NCBI GenBank assembly: GCA_000974665.1
Contig: BBSY01000003.1
Location: 930,001 to 994,000, forward strand
Source: an alpha proteobacterium U9-1i
GTDB lineage: Bacteria; Pseudomonadota; Alphaproteobacteria; Caulobacterales; Aquidulcibacteraceae
Direction: 5' to 3'
DNA length: 64,000 nucleotides
The notes below the pieces were generated by a model. That model searched no databases. It was given only the letters and a program-made list of their open reading frames with translations, and was not told the DNA's origin. Positions 18,416 to 26,219 of the stretch are shown here, in pieces; within the stretch, counting starts at the first letter, position 1; each line of letters starts with the position of its first letter. The position numbers were made by a program, and so were the translations under genes.

Positions 18416-18867
18416 GCAAACCGTTTCGCCGCGAGCGCAATCGGCAAACCGACGCCGAAGGCGTGGATCAGCAAACCAGCGAACAAGAATTGACCCTCAG
18501 GACCACCGCCAGCGCCCTCTGTCGCCGACATTGGCAGCACCACAACCTGCATGATCGCGAAAATCGCCAAGCCGTACGTCGTGCCTGAGAGCAGCGGCCA
18601 TTTGTTCAGATCGGGAACCATCCGCGTCCACGCGACGAAGAACGCCGCCATGATCGTCGTGAGCACGAAGTGCGCGCCGAGACCAAGCATCGCCGTGTTC
18701 CAGCCGCCGCCCGTCGCCGCTTCACGGCCTATCAGTCCTGCCGCCACCGATTGAAAGATGCGCTCTGGCGGCACGCCATAGACGAGCCCGTAGTGAATGC
18801 ACGCGTACGCAATATCCAACGCGCCCGCCAACACGCCGCCGATCAGAATGGCCAAAACAATGCGCAT
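18412..18867 (-). CDS. Hypothetical membrane protein
   Basis: A 151-residue protein with four hydrophobic segments (residues ~3-20, ~60-85, ~98-115, ~125-147). The pattern ILIGGVLAGALDIAYA at the start resembles the YagU/DUF1440-type family of inner-membrane proteins, but the match is not firm. Its stop overlaps that of the convergent flavoprotein gene by four bases. It follows der on the minus strand after an 80-base gap, so readthrough from der is possible. Confidence 0.72.
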   Translation of the reverse strand: MRIVLAILIGGVLAGALDIAYACIHYGLVYGVPPERIFQSVAAGLIGREAATGGGWNTAMLGLGAHFVLTTIMAAFFVAWTRMVPDLNKWPLLSGTTYGLAIFAIMQVVVLPMSATEGAGGGPEGQFLFAGLLIHAFGVGLPIALAAKRFA

Positions 18868-18946
18868 ATGATCCCCACTTCTGGACGCGCGTTAGGCCTC
18901 AACGCACTACGCGGCCAGGGGATTCTTGCGCCACGTAGACGAGGCG

Positions 18947-20281
18947 TCAGCCGCCTTCGTCGAACGGGTTCTTGCCCTGCTTCACAATCAATCGCACAGG
19001 TGCGGCGTGCAAATTGAACGCCTCGCGAATGCCGTTCACCAGATAGCGTTTGTAGCTCTCCGGCAAATCGTCCGCGCGTGAGCACAGCATCACGAAGGTC
19101 GGCGGGCGGGCTTTGATCTGGGTAATGTAGCGCGGCTTGATGCGCTTGCCGTGCACGGCGGGCGGGGGATGCTTGCCCATGGTCGCGTGCAGCCAGGCGT
19201 TCAGATCGCTCGTCTTCACGCGCGCGGTCCAATCGCCATGCGCTTCGAGGACGGCCCTCATCAAGCGGTCGAGACCGACGCCCGCCATCGCCGAGATCGT
19301 CACCAGCGGCGCGCCGCGCGCTTGCGGCAAGCTTTCCTTGGCGACGAGTTTCATTTCCTCGAAATGCGCGCGCGTATCCTCAATTTTGTCCCACTTCGCT
19401 AAGGCAAACACGATCGCGCGTCCTTCGCGCACAACGAGATCGGCAATGGTGAGATCCTGTTTCTCGAACGCTTCGTTCGCGTCCATCACCAGCACGCACA
19501 CATCCGCAAAGCGGATCGCATGCAGCGTTTCGCCAACCGACAAGCGCTCGAGCTTCGCTTGCACCTTCGCCTTCTTGCGCATGCCCGCGGTATCGACGAG
19601 ACGGAACGAGCGGTCGTTCCAAGTCCAGTCCACCGAGATTGCATCGCGCGTGATGCCCGCCTCCGGGCCTACCAGCAAACGATCCTCGCCGATCAGAGCG
19701 TTCACCAAGGTGGACTTACCGGCGTTCGGCCGGCCGATGATGGCGATGCGGATAGGCTTCTTGGCGGGATCGATTTCTTCGTCATTGGCCGCTGGCTCTG
19801 CGAGCCGGATGGCCTGATAAAGCTCAGCCATCCCTTCGCCATGCTCGGCGGAAAGCGCGATCGGCTCGCCCAGGCCCAATTCGTAAGCCTCGTTGACGCC
19901 CGCTTCGCCGGCTTTGCCCTCGGCCTTGTTGGCCGCGAGGATCACCGGCTTGTCTGCGCGGCGTAGCAAAGCAGCAAACGTTTCATCGAGCGGCGTCAGC
20001 CCAGCGCGCGCGTCCACGAGGAACAGCACAACATCCGCGTCAGCGATCGCCGCTTCGGTTTGCGCACGCATGCGCGCTTCGAGGGACGCGTCATGCACGT
20101 CCTCGAAACCGGCGGTGTCGATCAATGTCATGTCGATATCGCCCAGCCGGCCCTCGGCCTCGCGGCGATCGCGGGTCACGCCCGGCGCGTCATCGACGAT
20201 GGCGAGTTTCTTACCCGCCAGCCGATTGAACAGCGTGGACTTGCCCACATTGGGCCGGCCGACAATGGCGAGCTTCAGCAT
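18947..20281 (-). CDS. der: GTPase Der (EngA), ribosome assembly
   Basis: A 444-residue protein with two consecutive GTPase domains and a C-terminal KH-like domain, needed for 50S subunit maturation. The first P-loop is GRPNVGKS (residues 8-15) and the second GRPNAGKS (~185-192); both are followed by the expected DTAG and NKxD-type motifs (AANKAEG in the first, FALAKWDK in the second). The C-terminal segment PPTFVMLCSRADDLPESYKR is characteristic. It is the last gene of a panB-yfgM-bamB-der run, a common arrangement for the last three. Confidence 0.97.
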   Translation of the reverse strand: MLKLAIVGRPNVGKSTLFNRLAGKKLAIVDDAPGVTRDRREAEGRLGDIDMTLIDTAGFEDVHDASLEARMRAQTEAAIADADVVLFLVDARAGLTPLDETFAALLRRADKPVILAANKAEGKAGEAGVNEAYELGLGEPIALSAEHGEGMAELYQAIRLAEPAANDEEIDPAKKPIRIAIIGRPNAGKSTLVNALIGEDRLLVGPEAGITRDAISVDWTWNDRSFRLVDTAGMRKKAKVQAKLERLSVGETLHAIRFADVCVLVMDANEAFEKQDLTIADLVVREGRAIVFALAKWDKIEDTRAHFEEMKLVAKESLPQARGAPLVTISAMAGVGLDRLMRAVLEAHGDWTARVKTSDLNAWLHATMGKHPPPAVHGKRIKPRYITQIKARPPTFVMLCSRADDLPESYKRYLVNGIREAFNLHAAPVRLIVKQGKNPFDEGG

Positions 20282-20374
20282 TTCAAGTGTCAGGTATCAG
20301 GTTTCAGCGCCCTTTGGCGCAGGATCGGCGTCAGCGCGCAAGCTTTGACACCTCAACCTGACACTTAGGCGGCA

Positions 20375-21736
20375 TTAACGATAAGCGACGAGCCTCGCGT
20401 CGTCAGTGACAATGTAAATCGTGCCGTTGGCCGTGATCGGCGGGATAAAGACCGACGCGTCCACGTCGGCGCGGCTCACGATGGTGCCGTTTTCCGGCGC
20501 CACCGCCACCATCTCGCCGAGCGAATTCACCAGCACCAGATTGCCGCCGACCATGATCGGTCCCGACCAGGAGAGGCGATCCTCGCGATCGGCTTCATCC
20601 TCATAGCGGCGCAATTGGATCACCCAGAACACGCCGCCGGTTTCGCGATCGAACGCGGCAAGCTCGCCATCCACGCTCACTGCAAACAGCGCGTCGCCTG
20701 AAACCCAAGGCGTCTGCGTCGATGCAAACCCACGCGCCCAGACGCGCTGTCCCGAGCGCATGTCGAGCGCAGCAAGCACGCCGGAATGGCTGACCGCATA
20801 GGCAACGCCGCCGTCGACGACCGGACGCCCGGCGATATCGTTGATCGCCGAGAGCGACGTCAGGCGGCCCGTGCGCGAAAGCGAGTCCGTCCAGAGGCGG
20901 CGGCCGTTCGGCGCAAGCAGCGCGACCAGTTCGCCAGAGGCGAACGGCGCAACAACTGTATCGCCATCAATCGCAACGCTGGATGCTGACAAAATGCGCG
21001 CCGGCTCGGCGATGGCTTGGTGCGTCCACGCAACTTCGCCTGTGTTGGCGTCCATCGCCACCAATTCACTGTCGTTGGTGGTTGCAAACACACGCCCACC
21101 CGAGACGGTCGGAGCGGAGTGGAAGGGCGCACCCGCGCTGGTGCGCCAAACTTCGGTGCCTGTATTGGCGTCGAGCGCAACCGCAAAGCCGAAGCCGGTC
21201 GTCACGTAGACGCGTCCACCGACTGCGGCGACACCGCCGCCGCGCCCACCACGGTCGCCGCCGCTCTCGGGACGTAGCCGCTCGCTCCACATCCGGGCGC
21301 CGGTCTGCGCGTCTATCGCATGCACACGGTGCTCGGCATCGAGAAAGAAGAGCTTGCCTTCGGAAATAACCGGCGGCGCGGCGATGCGCGATTGATTGGT
21401 GGAGCCTGCGCCCAAATCCGCACGCCACGCGCGTTCGAAATTCGTTGTGCCAGTGGCGTTCGGCGGCGAATTGTCGGCGGCGCCACCGGGCTGGGGCCAA
21501 TCCACGACCGTGCTCGCTGGCGTCGATTGCGGGCGCCGCGAGGCCAAGGCGGGGTCGGGCGTCAATTGCTGCTCGAACGTCAGGATCGAAACGCGCCCGT
21601 CTTGCGGCGCGGTTTGCGAGGGCGTGTTGTCGTCATTGAACGGGTTAACCGCGTCGCTGATGCGCGACACTGTCGAACACGCCGAGAGAGCTGCAGCTGC
21701 GGCGAGCACAGCGGCGATTGGACCCAAACGATTCAT
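20375..21736 (-). CDS. bamB: Outer-membrane assembly lipoprotein BamB-like
   Basis: A 453-residue PQQ-type beta-propeller lipoprotein. The signal ends in the lipobox LSAC (Cys20). At least six propeller blades are recognisable by repeated A-x-D-x-x-T/S-G motifs (for example ALDANTGTEVW, AMDANTGEVAW, ALDMRSGQRVW, AFDRETGGVFW). BamB supports the BAM complex in folding outer-membrane proteins; here it is longer than the E. coli protein because of a Pro/Ser/Gln-rich linker at residues ~35-90. The position between the YfgM-like gene and der is the conserved one. Confidence 0.93.
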   Translation of the reverse strand: MNRLGPIAAVLAAAAALSACSTVSRISDAVNPFNDDNTPSQTAPQDGRVSILTFEQQLTPDPALASRRPQSTPASTVVDWPQPGGAADNSPPNATGTTNFERAWRADLGAGSTNQSRIAAPPVISEGKLFFLDAEHRVHAIDAQTGARMWSERLRPESGGDRGGRGGGVAAVGGRVYVTTGFGFAVALDANTGTEVWRTSAGAPFHSAPTVSGGRVFATTNDSELVAMDANTGEVAWTHQAIAEPARILSASSVAIDGDTVVAPFASGELVALLAPNGRRLWTDSLSRTGRLTSLSAINDIAGRPVVDGGVAYAVSHSGVLAALDMRSGQRVWARGFASTQTPWVSGDALFAVSVDGELAAFDRETGGVFWVIQLRRYEDEADREDRLSWSGPIMVGGNLVLVNSLGEMVAVAPENGTIVSRADVDASVFIPPITANGTIYIVTDDARLVAYR

Positions 21737-21750
21737 GCGTTTCTCTCTCC

Positions 21751-22461
21751 CTACTGCGCGGGCGCGGCAGGCGCCGGCGCGGTGGTTTCTTGTTCAGCCG
21801 TCGCGGGAGCTGGACCAATCACGGCCAACGCCACCTGCGCACGTTGACGGACGGATTCTGGCGCCTCGAAGGCAAGCGCGATCGCGTCCAGTGTCTGGCG
21901 CGCGAGATCGACCTCGCCAGCCTCCCAGGCCTCCACCGCCAGCAATTCTTGCGCGAGCGTCGCCAGCTGGCCGCCGCCTTCGATGATCGGCGTCAACCGC
22001 GCCTGAACAGCGGCGAAATCCTGTGTCTCGGCCACAAGGTAAGCAGCGCGCATTTGCGCCGTGCGCTTCATCAGCGGATCGGTCGCCGCTTCCGCGGCAG
22101 CGTCGAACTCGGCGAGCGCGCCTTGCAGATCGCCTTGCGCTTCAAGCACCGCGGCATGCTCCAACTGCGCCATCACGCGATAGGTGCGCGGGCCCTCATT
22201 GGTAAGGTTCTCGAACGCGGCCTTGGCGTCGTCGAGATTTCCGGCGCGCGCCAATTCCTGTGCGGCCACATAGGCCTCGGCCTGCGAACGCGCGGACTCG
22301 GTTTGTTGGGCCCGCCACAATTGCCAACCGCCTATGCCAACCAGCACGACCACCAAAGCGCCGCCGAGCCAAAGCCCCCAGCGCTTGAAGAAGGTCATCA
22401 CGCGGTCCTCACGGACGCGCTCGTCAACTTCCTGAATAAAACTGTCGGTTTCGTTGCTCAC
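21751..22461 (-). CDS. YfgM-like TPR membrane protein
   Basis: A 236-residue protein with a short cytosolic N terminus, one membrane segment (residues ~30-50, LWLGGALVVVLVGIGGWQL) and a periplasmic TPR domain built from Ala-rich helical pairs. It matches the TPR_21/YfgM group associated in E. coli with the SecYEG translocon and periplasmic chaperones. The C terminus is an Ala/Pro/Thr tail. The gene is 14 bases ahead of bamB and is surely co-transcribed with it. Confidence 0.9.
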   Translation of the reverse strand: MSNETDSFIQEVDERVREDRVMTFFKRWGLWLGGALVVVLVGIGGWQLWRAQQTESARSQAEAYVAAQELARAGNLDDAKAAFENLTNEGPRTYRVMAQLEHAAVLEAQGDLQGALAEFDAAAEAATDPLMKRTAQMRAAYLVAETQDFAAVQARLTPIIEGGGQLATLAQELLAVEAWEAGEVDLARQTLDAIALAFEAPESVRQRAQVALAVIGPAPATAEQETTAPAPAAPAQ

Positions 22462-22551
22462 GCGACCACCCTACGCGCCCAAAAACGGGGCCCAAACCAC
22501 GGGCCTCGCGCCTCCAGCCGAGCCGCGCATCCCCCGAAAATCGGCGGCAAC

Positions 22552-23412
22552 CTATCCGCGCTTGTCGCTGCCGGCAACGCGCGGACGCTGCGGCTTCCCG
22601 CCCAGCGCATACGTCTCGGCTGCGGCAGGAAAACGGCGGGCGCGGACATCCGACGCATAAGCCGCTACCGATGCCGAAATGACACCCTTTAGGTCCCCGT
22701 AACGGCGGACAAACTTGGGCGTCCACTCGAAAAGGCCGAGCATGTCGTCGGTAACCAGGATCTGGCCGTCGCACTGGGCCGAAGCGCCAATGCCGATGGT
22801 GGGGGCCTTCACCGCGGCCGTGATCTCCGGCGCCAGGGTCTCGTCAACGCCTTCGACCACGATGGCGAACGCACCCGCTGCGTCGGCAGCTTTGGCCTCC
22901 GCCAGAACCCGCGTGCGCTCTTCCTTTGTTCGGCCCTTGGCGCGGAATTTCCCGTCCACGTTCACCGCCTGCGGCCGAAGCCCCACGTGCCCCATGACGG
23001 GGATCCCGCGCTCAACCAGATAAGCGATCGTGTCGCCTACATAGGTGCCCGCCTCGACCTTCACCGCCTGAGCGCCGGTTTCCTTGAGGATGCGCGTGGC
23101 GTTGGCGAAGGCGAGCTCGGCGCTGGCCTCATAAGAGCCAAACGGCATGTCGACGACCACCAGGGCATGCTTGGAGGCCCGCATCACGGCTTGGCCGTGC
23201 ATGATCATCATTTCCATGGTCACGCCGACGGTGTTCGGCAGCCCGTGGACCACCATGCCAACGCTGTCGCCCACGAGAAGCAGGTCGCAGTGGGGATCGA
23301 GGATTTCGGCCATCGGCGCGGTGTAGGCGGTCAAACACACGACCGGCTCACCGCCTTTGCGGCTGCGAATGTCGGGCGCTGTCACGCGGCGGGTGATGTT
23401 GTGCTGGGACAT
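22552..23412 (-). CDS. panB: 3-methyl-2-oxobutanoate hydroxymethyltransferase
   Basis: A 286-residue TIM-barrel enzyme catalysing the first step of pantothenate synthesis, transfer of a hydroxymethyl group to 2-oxoisovalerate. Conserved segments include LLVGDSVGMVVHG with the metal-binding Asp, VDMPFGSY, VKVEAG, MGHVGLRPQ and the catalytic Glu in AIVVEGV. The C terminus is a little longer than usual. It heads the run towards bamB and der on the minus strand, with a 90-base gap before the YfgM-like gene. panC is not in the window. Confidence 0.97.
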   Translation of the reverse strand: MSQHNITRRVTAPDIRSRKGGEPVVCLTAYTAPMAEILDPHCDLLLVGDSVGMVVHGLPNTVGVTMEMMIMHGQAVMRASKHALVVVDMPFGSYEASAELAFANATRILKETGAQAVKVEAGTYVGDTIAYLVERGIPVMGHVGLRPQAVNVDGKFRAKGRTKEERTRVLAEAKAADAAGAFAIVVEGVDETLAPEITAAVKAPTIGIGASAQCDGQILVTDDMLGLFEWTPKFVRRYGDLKGVISASVAAYASDVRARRFPAAAETYALGGKPQRPRVAGSDKRG

Positions 23413-23504
23413 GGTCAGCCTCCCGGGAGCGCCAAAAAGCGTTCGGAGGTCAGCCGTTTAGGCGCTCGGATGAGCCCGATCCAGCTTGATCTCCTGTCGG
23501 GAGC

Positions 23505-23888
23505 TTAGTCTTGTGCGTTGCGGAAAGCCACCGCACCGGCAGCCACTGCGGCCGTCACCAGCAGCACTTGGCTGAGGCCTGCGCCCAGCGATTGAACGAC
23601 GTCGGTAAATGACACCGAGGGGCCACCGCTCATCGCGCCGTGCACCCGCGCAAGCTCAAGGCCAGCCGTCGCCGCGACCTCAGGGCCAAGCACTGACGCT
23701 AGCGCATAGAGACCGTAAGACACCGCCGCCAAGCCGACGCCGAGGCCAGCCATCTGCATCCCAAATCGGGCCTGCGCAGCTTTCTCCCGCTTCGCGACGC
23801 GATGCGTCACCGCAACCGTAAAGCCATCATCGGCCGGTTCGTGCGCTTCCGCGAAGGAGCGTTTCAGGAGGGCGTCGAATTCACTCAT
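23505..23888 (-). CDS. Small membrane protein of ECF module 2, candidate anti-sigma factor
   Basis: A 127-residue protein with a cytosolic N-terminal ~45 residues and two or three hydrophobic segments (~45-65, ~75-85, ~105-122). The N-terminal pattern D-x-L-L-x(3)-F...P-x(2)-D-x-x-F-T-x-A-V recurs in the equivalent gene of the neighbouring module (24933-25232), so the two are homologous. Its ATG shares bases with the sigma factor stop (TAATG at 23886-23890), implying coupled translation. Size, topology and position fit an anti-sigma factor, but there is no zinc-binding anti-sigma motif, and the role is inferred. Confidence 0.72.
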   Translation of the reverse strand: MSEFDALLKRSFAEAHEPADDGFTVAVTHRVAKREKAAQARFGMQMAGLGVGLAAVSYGLYALASVLGPEVAATAGLELARVHGAMSGGPSVSFTDVVQSLGAGLSQVLLVTAAVAAGAVAFRNAQD

Positions 23889-24442
23889 TATGCCGCCTCC
23901 AACATGCGGCGAAGCTTTTCCGTTCCCCTTAGAACGTGGGACTTAACGGTGCCAAGGGGAAGCCCCGTCATATCGACGATCTCAGAATGACTCAGTCCCT
24001 CACCGTGATTCAAGGTCACACACAGCCTTTCCGCGTCAGAAAGCTTCGCCATTGCACGTTCCAGGTCAATCTTAGCGCCCGCTTGGTGTTCCGGGGATGA
24101 ATCCTCGGAGGCAATTGGTGACGCATCGTCAATTTCCTCGAATATTGCCTTCTGCTTCCGTCTCGCCATCAAGAAGGTCGTCACCGCGATCCTTCTGAAC
24201 CATCCAGGAAACGCCGCCGGCGTCTCCAAATCTCGCATCCGGTCCCAGGCCTTCATAAACGCGTCCTGAGCCAAATCATCCGCTTCCGCCGCGCTCTGGC
24301 ACATTCGCCTGAGGAGAGCCCTGGCCCAGCCTTGCCGCCGGCGCACCAGTTCTCCGAACGCTGCCTGGTTCCTCGCCTGGGAGGCCACGATCAACGCAGC
24401 CTCCGTCGCCGAAGCCAGATCTGAGAACCCCCGCGCCGCCAC
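23888..24442 (-). CDS. ECF-type RNA polymerase sigma factor (module 2)
   Basis: A 184-residue group 4 sigma factor. Region 2 contains DLAQDAFMKAWDRM (region 2.2) and PGWFRRIAVTTFL (2.3-2.4); region 4 ends in the helix-turn-helix GLPLGTVKSHVLRG. The linker of about 30 residues between the domains is acidic. It lies 12 bases downstream of the DUF6249-like gene and is coupled to the small membrane protein after it. The same gene order recurs immediately upstream at 24933-26152. Confidence 0.95.
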   Translation of the reverse strand: MAARGFSDLASATEAALIVASQARNQAAFGELVRRRQGWARALLRRMCQSAAEADDLAQDAFMKAWDRMRDLETPAAFPGWFRRIAVTTFLMARRKQKAIFEEIDDASPIASEDSSPEHQAGAKIDLERAMAKLSDAERLCVTLNHGEGLSHSEIVDMTGLPLGTVKSHVLRGTEKLRRMLEAA

Positions 24443-24454
24443 GCGTCACCAATC

Positions 24455-24853
24455 TCAGCCTTTCTTTTTCGCTGAATAATCAACGACAGCCAGCAGGATG
24501 AAGGCGATCCCCAGGGCGCCCAGAATGGCCGCGGCCGTCATCATGCCGTCGCCTGAAAAGCCGGAGGGGTCAAAGCCGTTGCTCATCAGGCTCGCCACCA
24601 CGAAACCTATGGCCAGCGCCAACAGAACCACGCCACTGCCAAGCGTGCGGCGCGGCCGGTCTGGCTGATGCTTTTGCGTCTCGGTAAGCTGATGCAGCAG
24701 CGCCGGATCAAGCTGCTGACCCTTTTCCAGGGCCTGCGAGATCAGCGCGTGCGCCGATTGCTTGGTCTTTTCCTTGAGCCAGATCGGCACCAGGATGACA
24801 GCTGCCAAGAAAACAAAAAATGTAAACGGAACAAATACTTCGGCGTCCATCAC
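24455..24853 (-). CDS. DUF6249-like membrane protein (module 2)
   Basis: A 132-residue protein with one N-terminal membrane segment (~8-25), a cytosolic helical stretch with KEKTKQSAHALISQALEKG, and two C-terminal membrane segments (~72-90, ~105-125). This one-plus-two topology is seen in proteins annotated DUF6249, which often sit beside ECF sigma genes. It opens the second ECF module. The candidate promoter with CTGCATCCA is 67 bases upstream of its ATG. The family assignment is from recall and not certain. Confidence 0.75.
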   Translation of the reverse strand: MMDAEVFVPFTFFVFLAAVILVPIWLKEKTKQSAHALISQALEKGQQLDPALLHQLTETQKHQPDRPRRTLGSGVVLLALAIGFVVASLMSNGFDPSGFSGDGMMTAAAILGALGIAFILLAVVDYSAKKKG

Positions 24854-24896
24854 TTAACTCCATAGGCCCATGTCGAGGGCCTGCCCCATTGCAGAC

Positions 24897-24928
24897 ATAG
24901 ATGCGCGGAGTCGGCGGTCTGGATGCAG
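24897..24928 (-). promoter_or_regulatory. Candidate ECF promoter upstream of module 2
   Basis: On the minus strand, CTGCATCCA (24928-24920) is followed after 18 bases by TCTAT (24901-24897). The same 9-mer, with CCTAT after 19 bases, precedes module 1 at 26208-26176. ECF sigma factors commonly activate their own operons, so this could be a shared -35/-10 pair. The role is inferred. Confidence 0.45.
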
Positions 24929-24932
24929 GCCC

Positions 24933-25232
24933 TTAGGTCCTTTGCAGCCGCCCCCGGAACCTGCGCGCGCCTCCGAATACCACCACCAACCCCGCCGCGG
25001 TCAAAAGCGCCAACATCCCAGCCTCCGGCGCGGCATTGACCCAGAACCCTAACCCCAACGCCGCCGAAGCCGCCATCGCCGAGATGCCCGCGCCGCGAAG
25101 CAGGGCCGCGTGCCGCGCCGCCCGCCAGCGCTCCGCCTCCGCGCGCTCCAGCACGGCCAGGGTAAAGCGGGGATCACGTGAGGGCGCACGGTCCGCCTCG
25201 AAGGCGCGCATCAATCTGTCGTCATTACTCAT
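24933..25232 (-). CDS. Small membrane protein of ECF module 1, candidate anti-sigma factor
   Basis: About 99 residues, starting at the ATG at 25232 whose first bases overlap the end of the sigma gene by eight. The N-terminal ~45 residues are charged and contain DDRLMRAFEADRAPSRDPRF, followed by TLAV; two membrane segments follow (~50-68 and ~72-88) with a basic tail. It is homologous in its N-terminal motif to the 127-residue protein of module 2, though it lacks that protein's extra C-terminal segment. The overlapping start and the topology suggest an anti-sigma role; this has not been shown. Confidence 0.7.
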   Translation of the reverse strand: MSNDDRLMRAFEADRAPSRDPRFTLAVLERAEAERWRAARHAALLRGAGISAMAASAALGLGFWVNAAPEAGMLALLTAAGLVVVFGGARRFRGRLQRT

Positions 25233-25755
25233 CGCCGGCCTCCAGCGCGCGAAGCACTTTCTCACGTCCTCGCGTCACATGCGACTTCACCGTCCCAAGC
25301 GGCAGATCCAGGATCGCAGCCGCCTCGCCGTGCGAAAAGCCTTCGCCCAAACACAGCGCCACCGCCGCGCGTTGATCCTCCGGCAGCGCCGCCATCGCCG
25401 CGGCAAGCGCCAACCGATCCTCGATGGGCGCCACCGCTGCGCACGCAGACTGCTCAAGCCATTGCGCGTCTCGCGTGGCGGCGCGTCCGCGCGCGCGGCG
25501 CGCATCGCGCGCTAAGCGATAGCCGATACCGCACACCCACGACGCAAAGCTCGAGCGGCCCTCAAAGCGCGAAAGTCGCGACCAAGCGACCACGAACGCC
25601 TCTTGTGAAAGGTCGTCAGCGTCGCTCCAATCCCCGGTGTAGCGCCTCAGGAAGCCGCGCACCTTTTGCTGCGCTTGGTCGACCAGCGCCGCGAAAGCGC
25701 GGCTTTCGCCGCGTCGTGCGGCCGCGATGAGGCGCTCTTCCTCATCGCCCCTCAT
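25225..25755 (-). CDS. ECF-type RNA polymerase sigma factor (module 1)
   Basis: A 176-residue group 4 sigma factor. Region 2 has DLSQEAFVVAWSRLSRF and FASWVCGIGYRLARD; region 4 has the recognition helix-turn-helix DLPLGTVKSHVTRGREKV. It overlaps the upstream DUF6249-like gene by 14 bases and the downstream small membrane gene by eight, so the three are one transcript. It is a paralogue of the sigma factor at 23888-24442: the region 4 motif is nearly the same, while region 2 is more divergent. Confidence 0.95.
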   Translation of the reverse strand: MRGDEEERLIAAARRGESRAFAALVDQAQQKVRGFLRRYTGDWSDADDLSQEAFVVAWSRLSRFEGRSSFASWVCGIGYRLARDARRARGRAATRDAQWLEQSACAAVAPIEDRLALAAAMAALPEDQRAAVALCLGEGFSHGEAAAILDLPLGTVKSHVTRGREKVLRALEAGDE

Positions 25756-26152
25756 TGGAAGGCTTGTCCCGATTGCGGCCCGGACGGAACAGCGCCAGCA
25801 ACAAGCAGCCGATCGCCGACGCCACCATCGTTACGCCGATGACGAGGAACGGCATACGCGGCTCGCCCGTCTCGGCGCTGGGCATCACGCCGTAGGCAAG
25901 CAAGAAGCCAATGCCGAGCGCGGTGAACACAACCACCTCGGTCCATGGCGGCTTGTTGTTCAGGTCGCTCGAGCTCTTACGCAGGATCTCGTAGATTTCC
26001 GCCGGTGGCTCGCGGCCCGCTTCAATGGCGGTCTTTATCACATCCATCGCCTGCTTGCGCTGATGATGCTCGAGCAACGACACCCAACCTTGCCCCACCA
26101 TTCCAACCACTACGGCGGCGAAGATGAAGAAGGCGATTCCAAATTGGTCCAT
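25742..26152 (-). CDS. DUF6249-like membrane protein (module 1)
   Basis: About 136 residues from the ATG at 26152. There is one N-terminal membrane segment (~5-22), then a cytosolic stretch with HHQRKQAMDVIKTAIEAG, and two C-terminal membrane segments (~62-80, ~93-112). The topology and the amphipathic Q-A-x-x-x-I-x-x-A-I/L-E motif match the module 2 counterpart at 24455-24853. The 3' end overlaps the sigma factor gene by 14 bases. An earlier in-frame start would add only eight residues. Confidence 0.75.
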   Translation of the reverse strand: MDQFGIAFFIFAAVVVGMVGQGWVSLLEHHQRKQAMDVIKTAIEAGREPPAEIYEILRKSSSDLNNKPPWTEVVVFTALGIGFLLAYGVMPSAETGEPRMPFLVIGVTMVASAIGCLLLALFRPGRNRDKPSNEGR

Positions 26153-26175
26153 CGAACGCGCTCCTGGCTTTGCCA

Positions 26176-26208
26176 ATAGGTAGCCGCAGGAAGGGGCGAT
26201 GGATGCAG
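26176..26208 (-). promoter_or_regulatory. Candidate ECF promoter upstream of module 1
   Basis: On the minus strand, CTGCATCCA (26208-26200) is followed after 19 bases by CCTAT (26180-26176), 48 bases ahead of the module 1 start codon. It matches the element ahead of module 2. It lies in the 67-base gap behind the glutathione transferase gene. Confidence 0.45.
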
Positions 26209-26219
26209 TGATTTGAGCG

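Noticed and set aside
21718-22692. Open frame of 324 codons antisense to the YfgM-like gene and panB
   Set aside because: It spans two well-identified genes on the other strand and has no family features.
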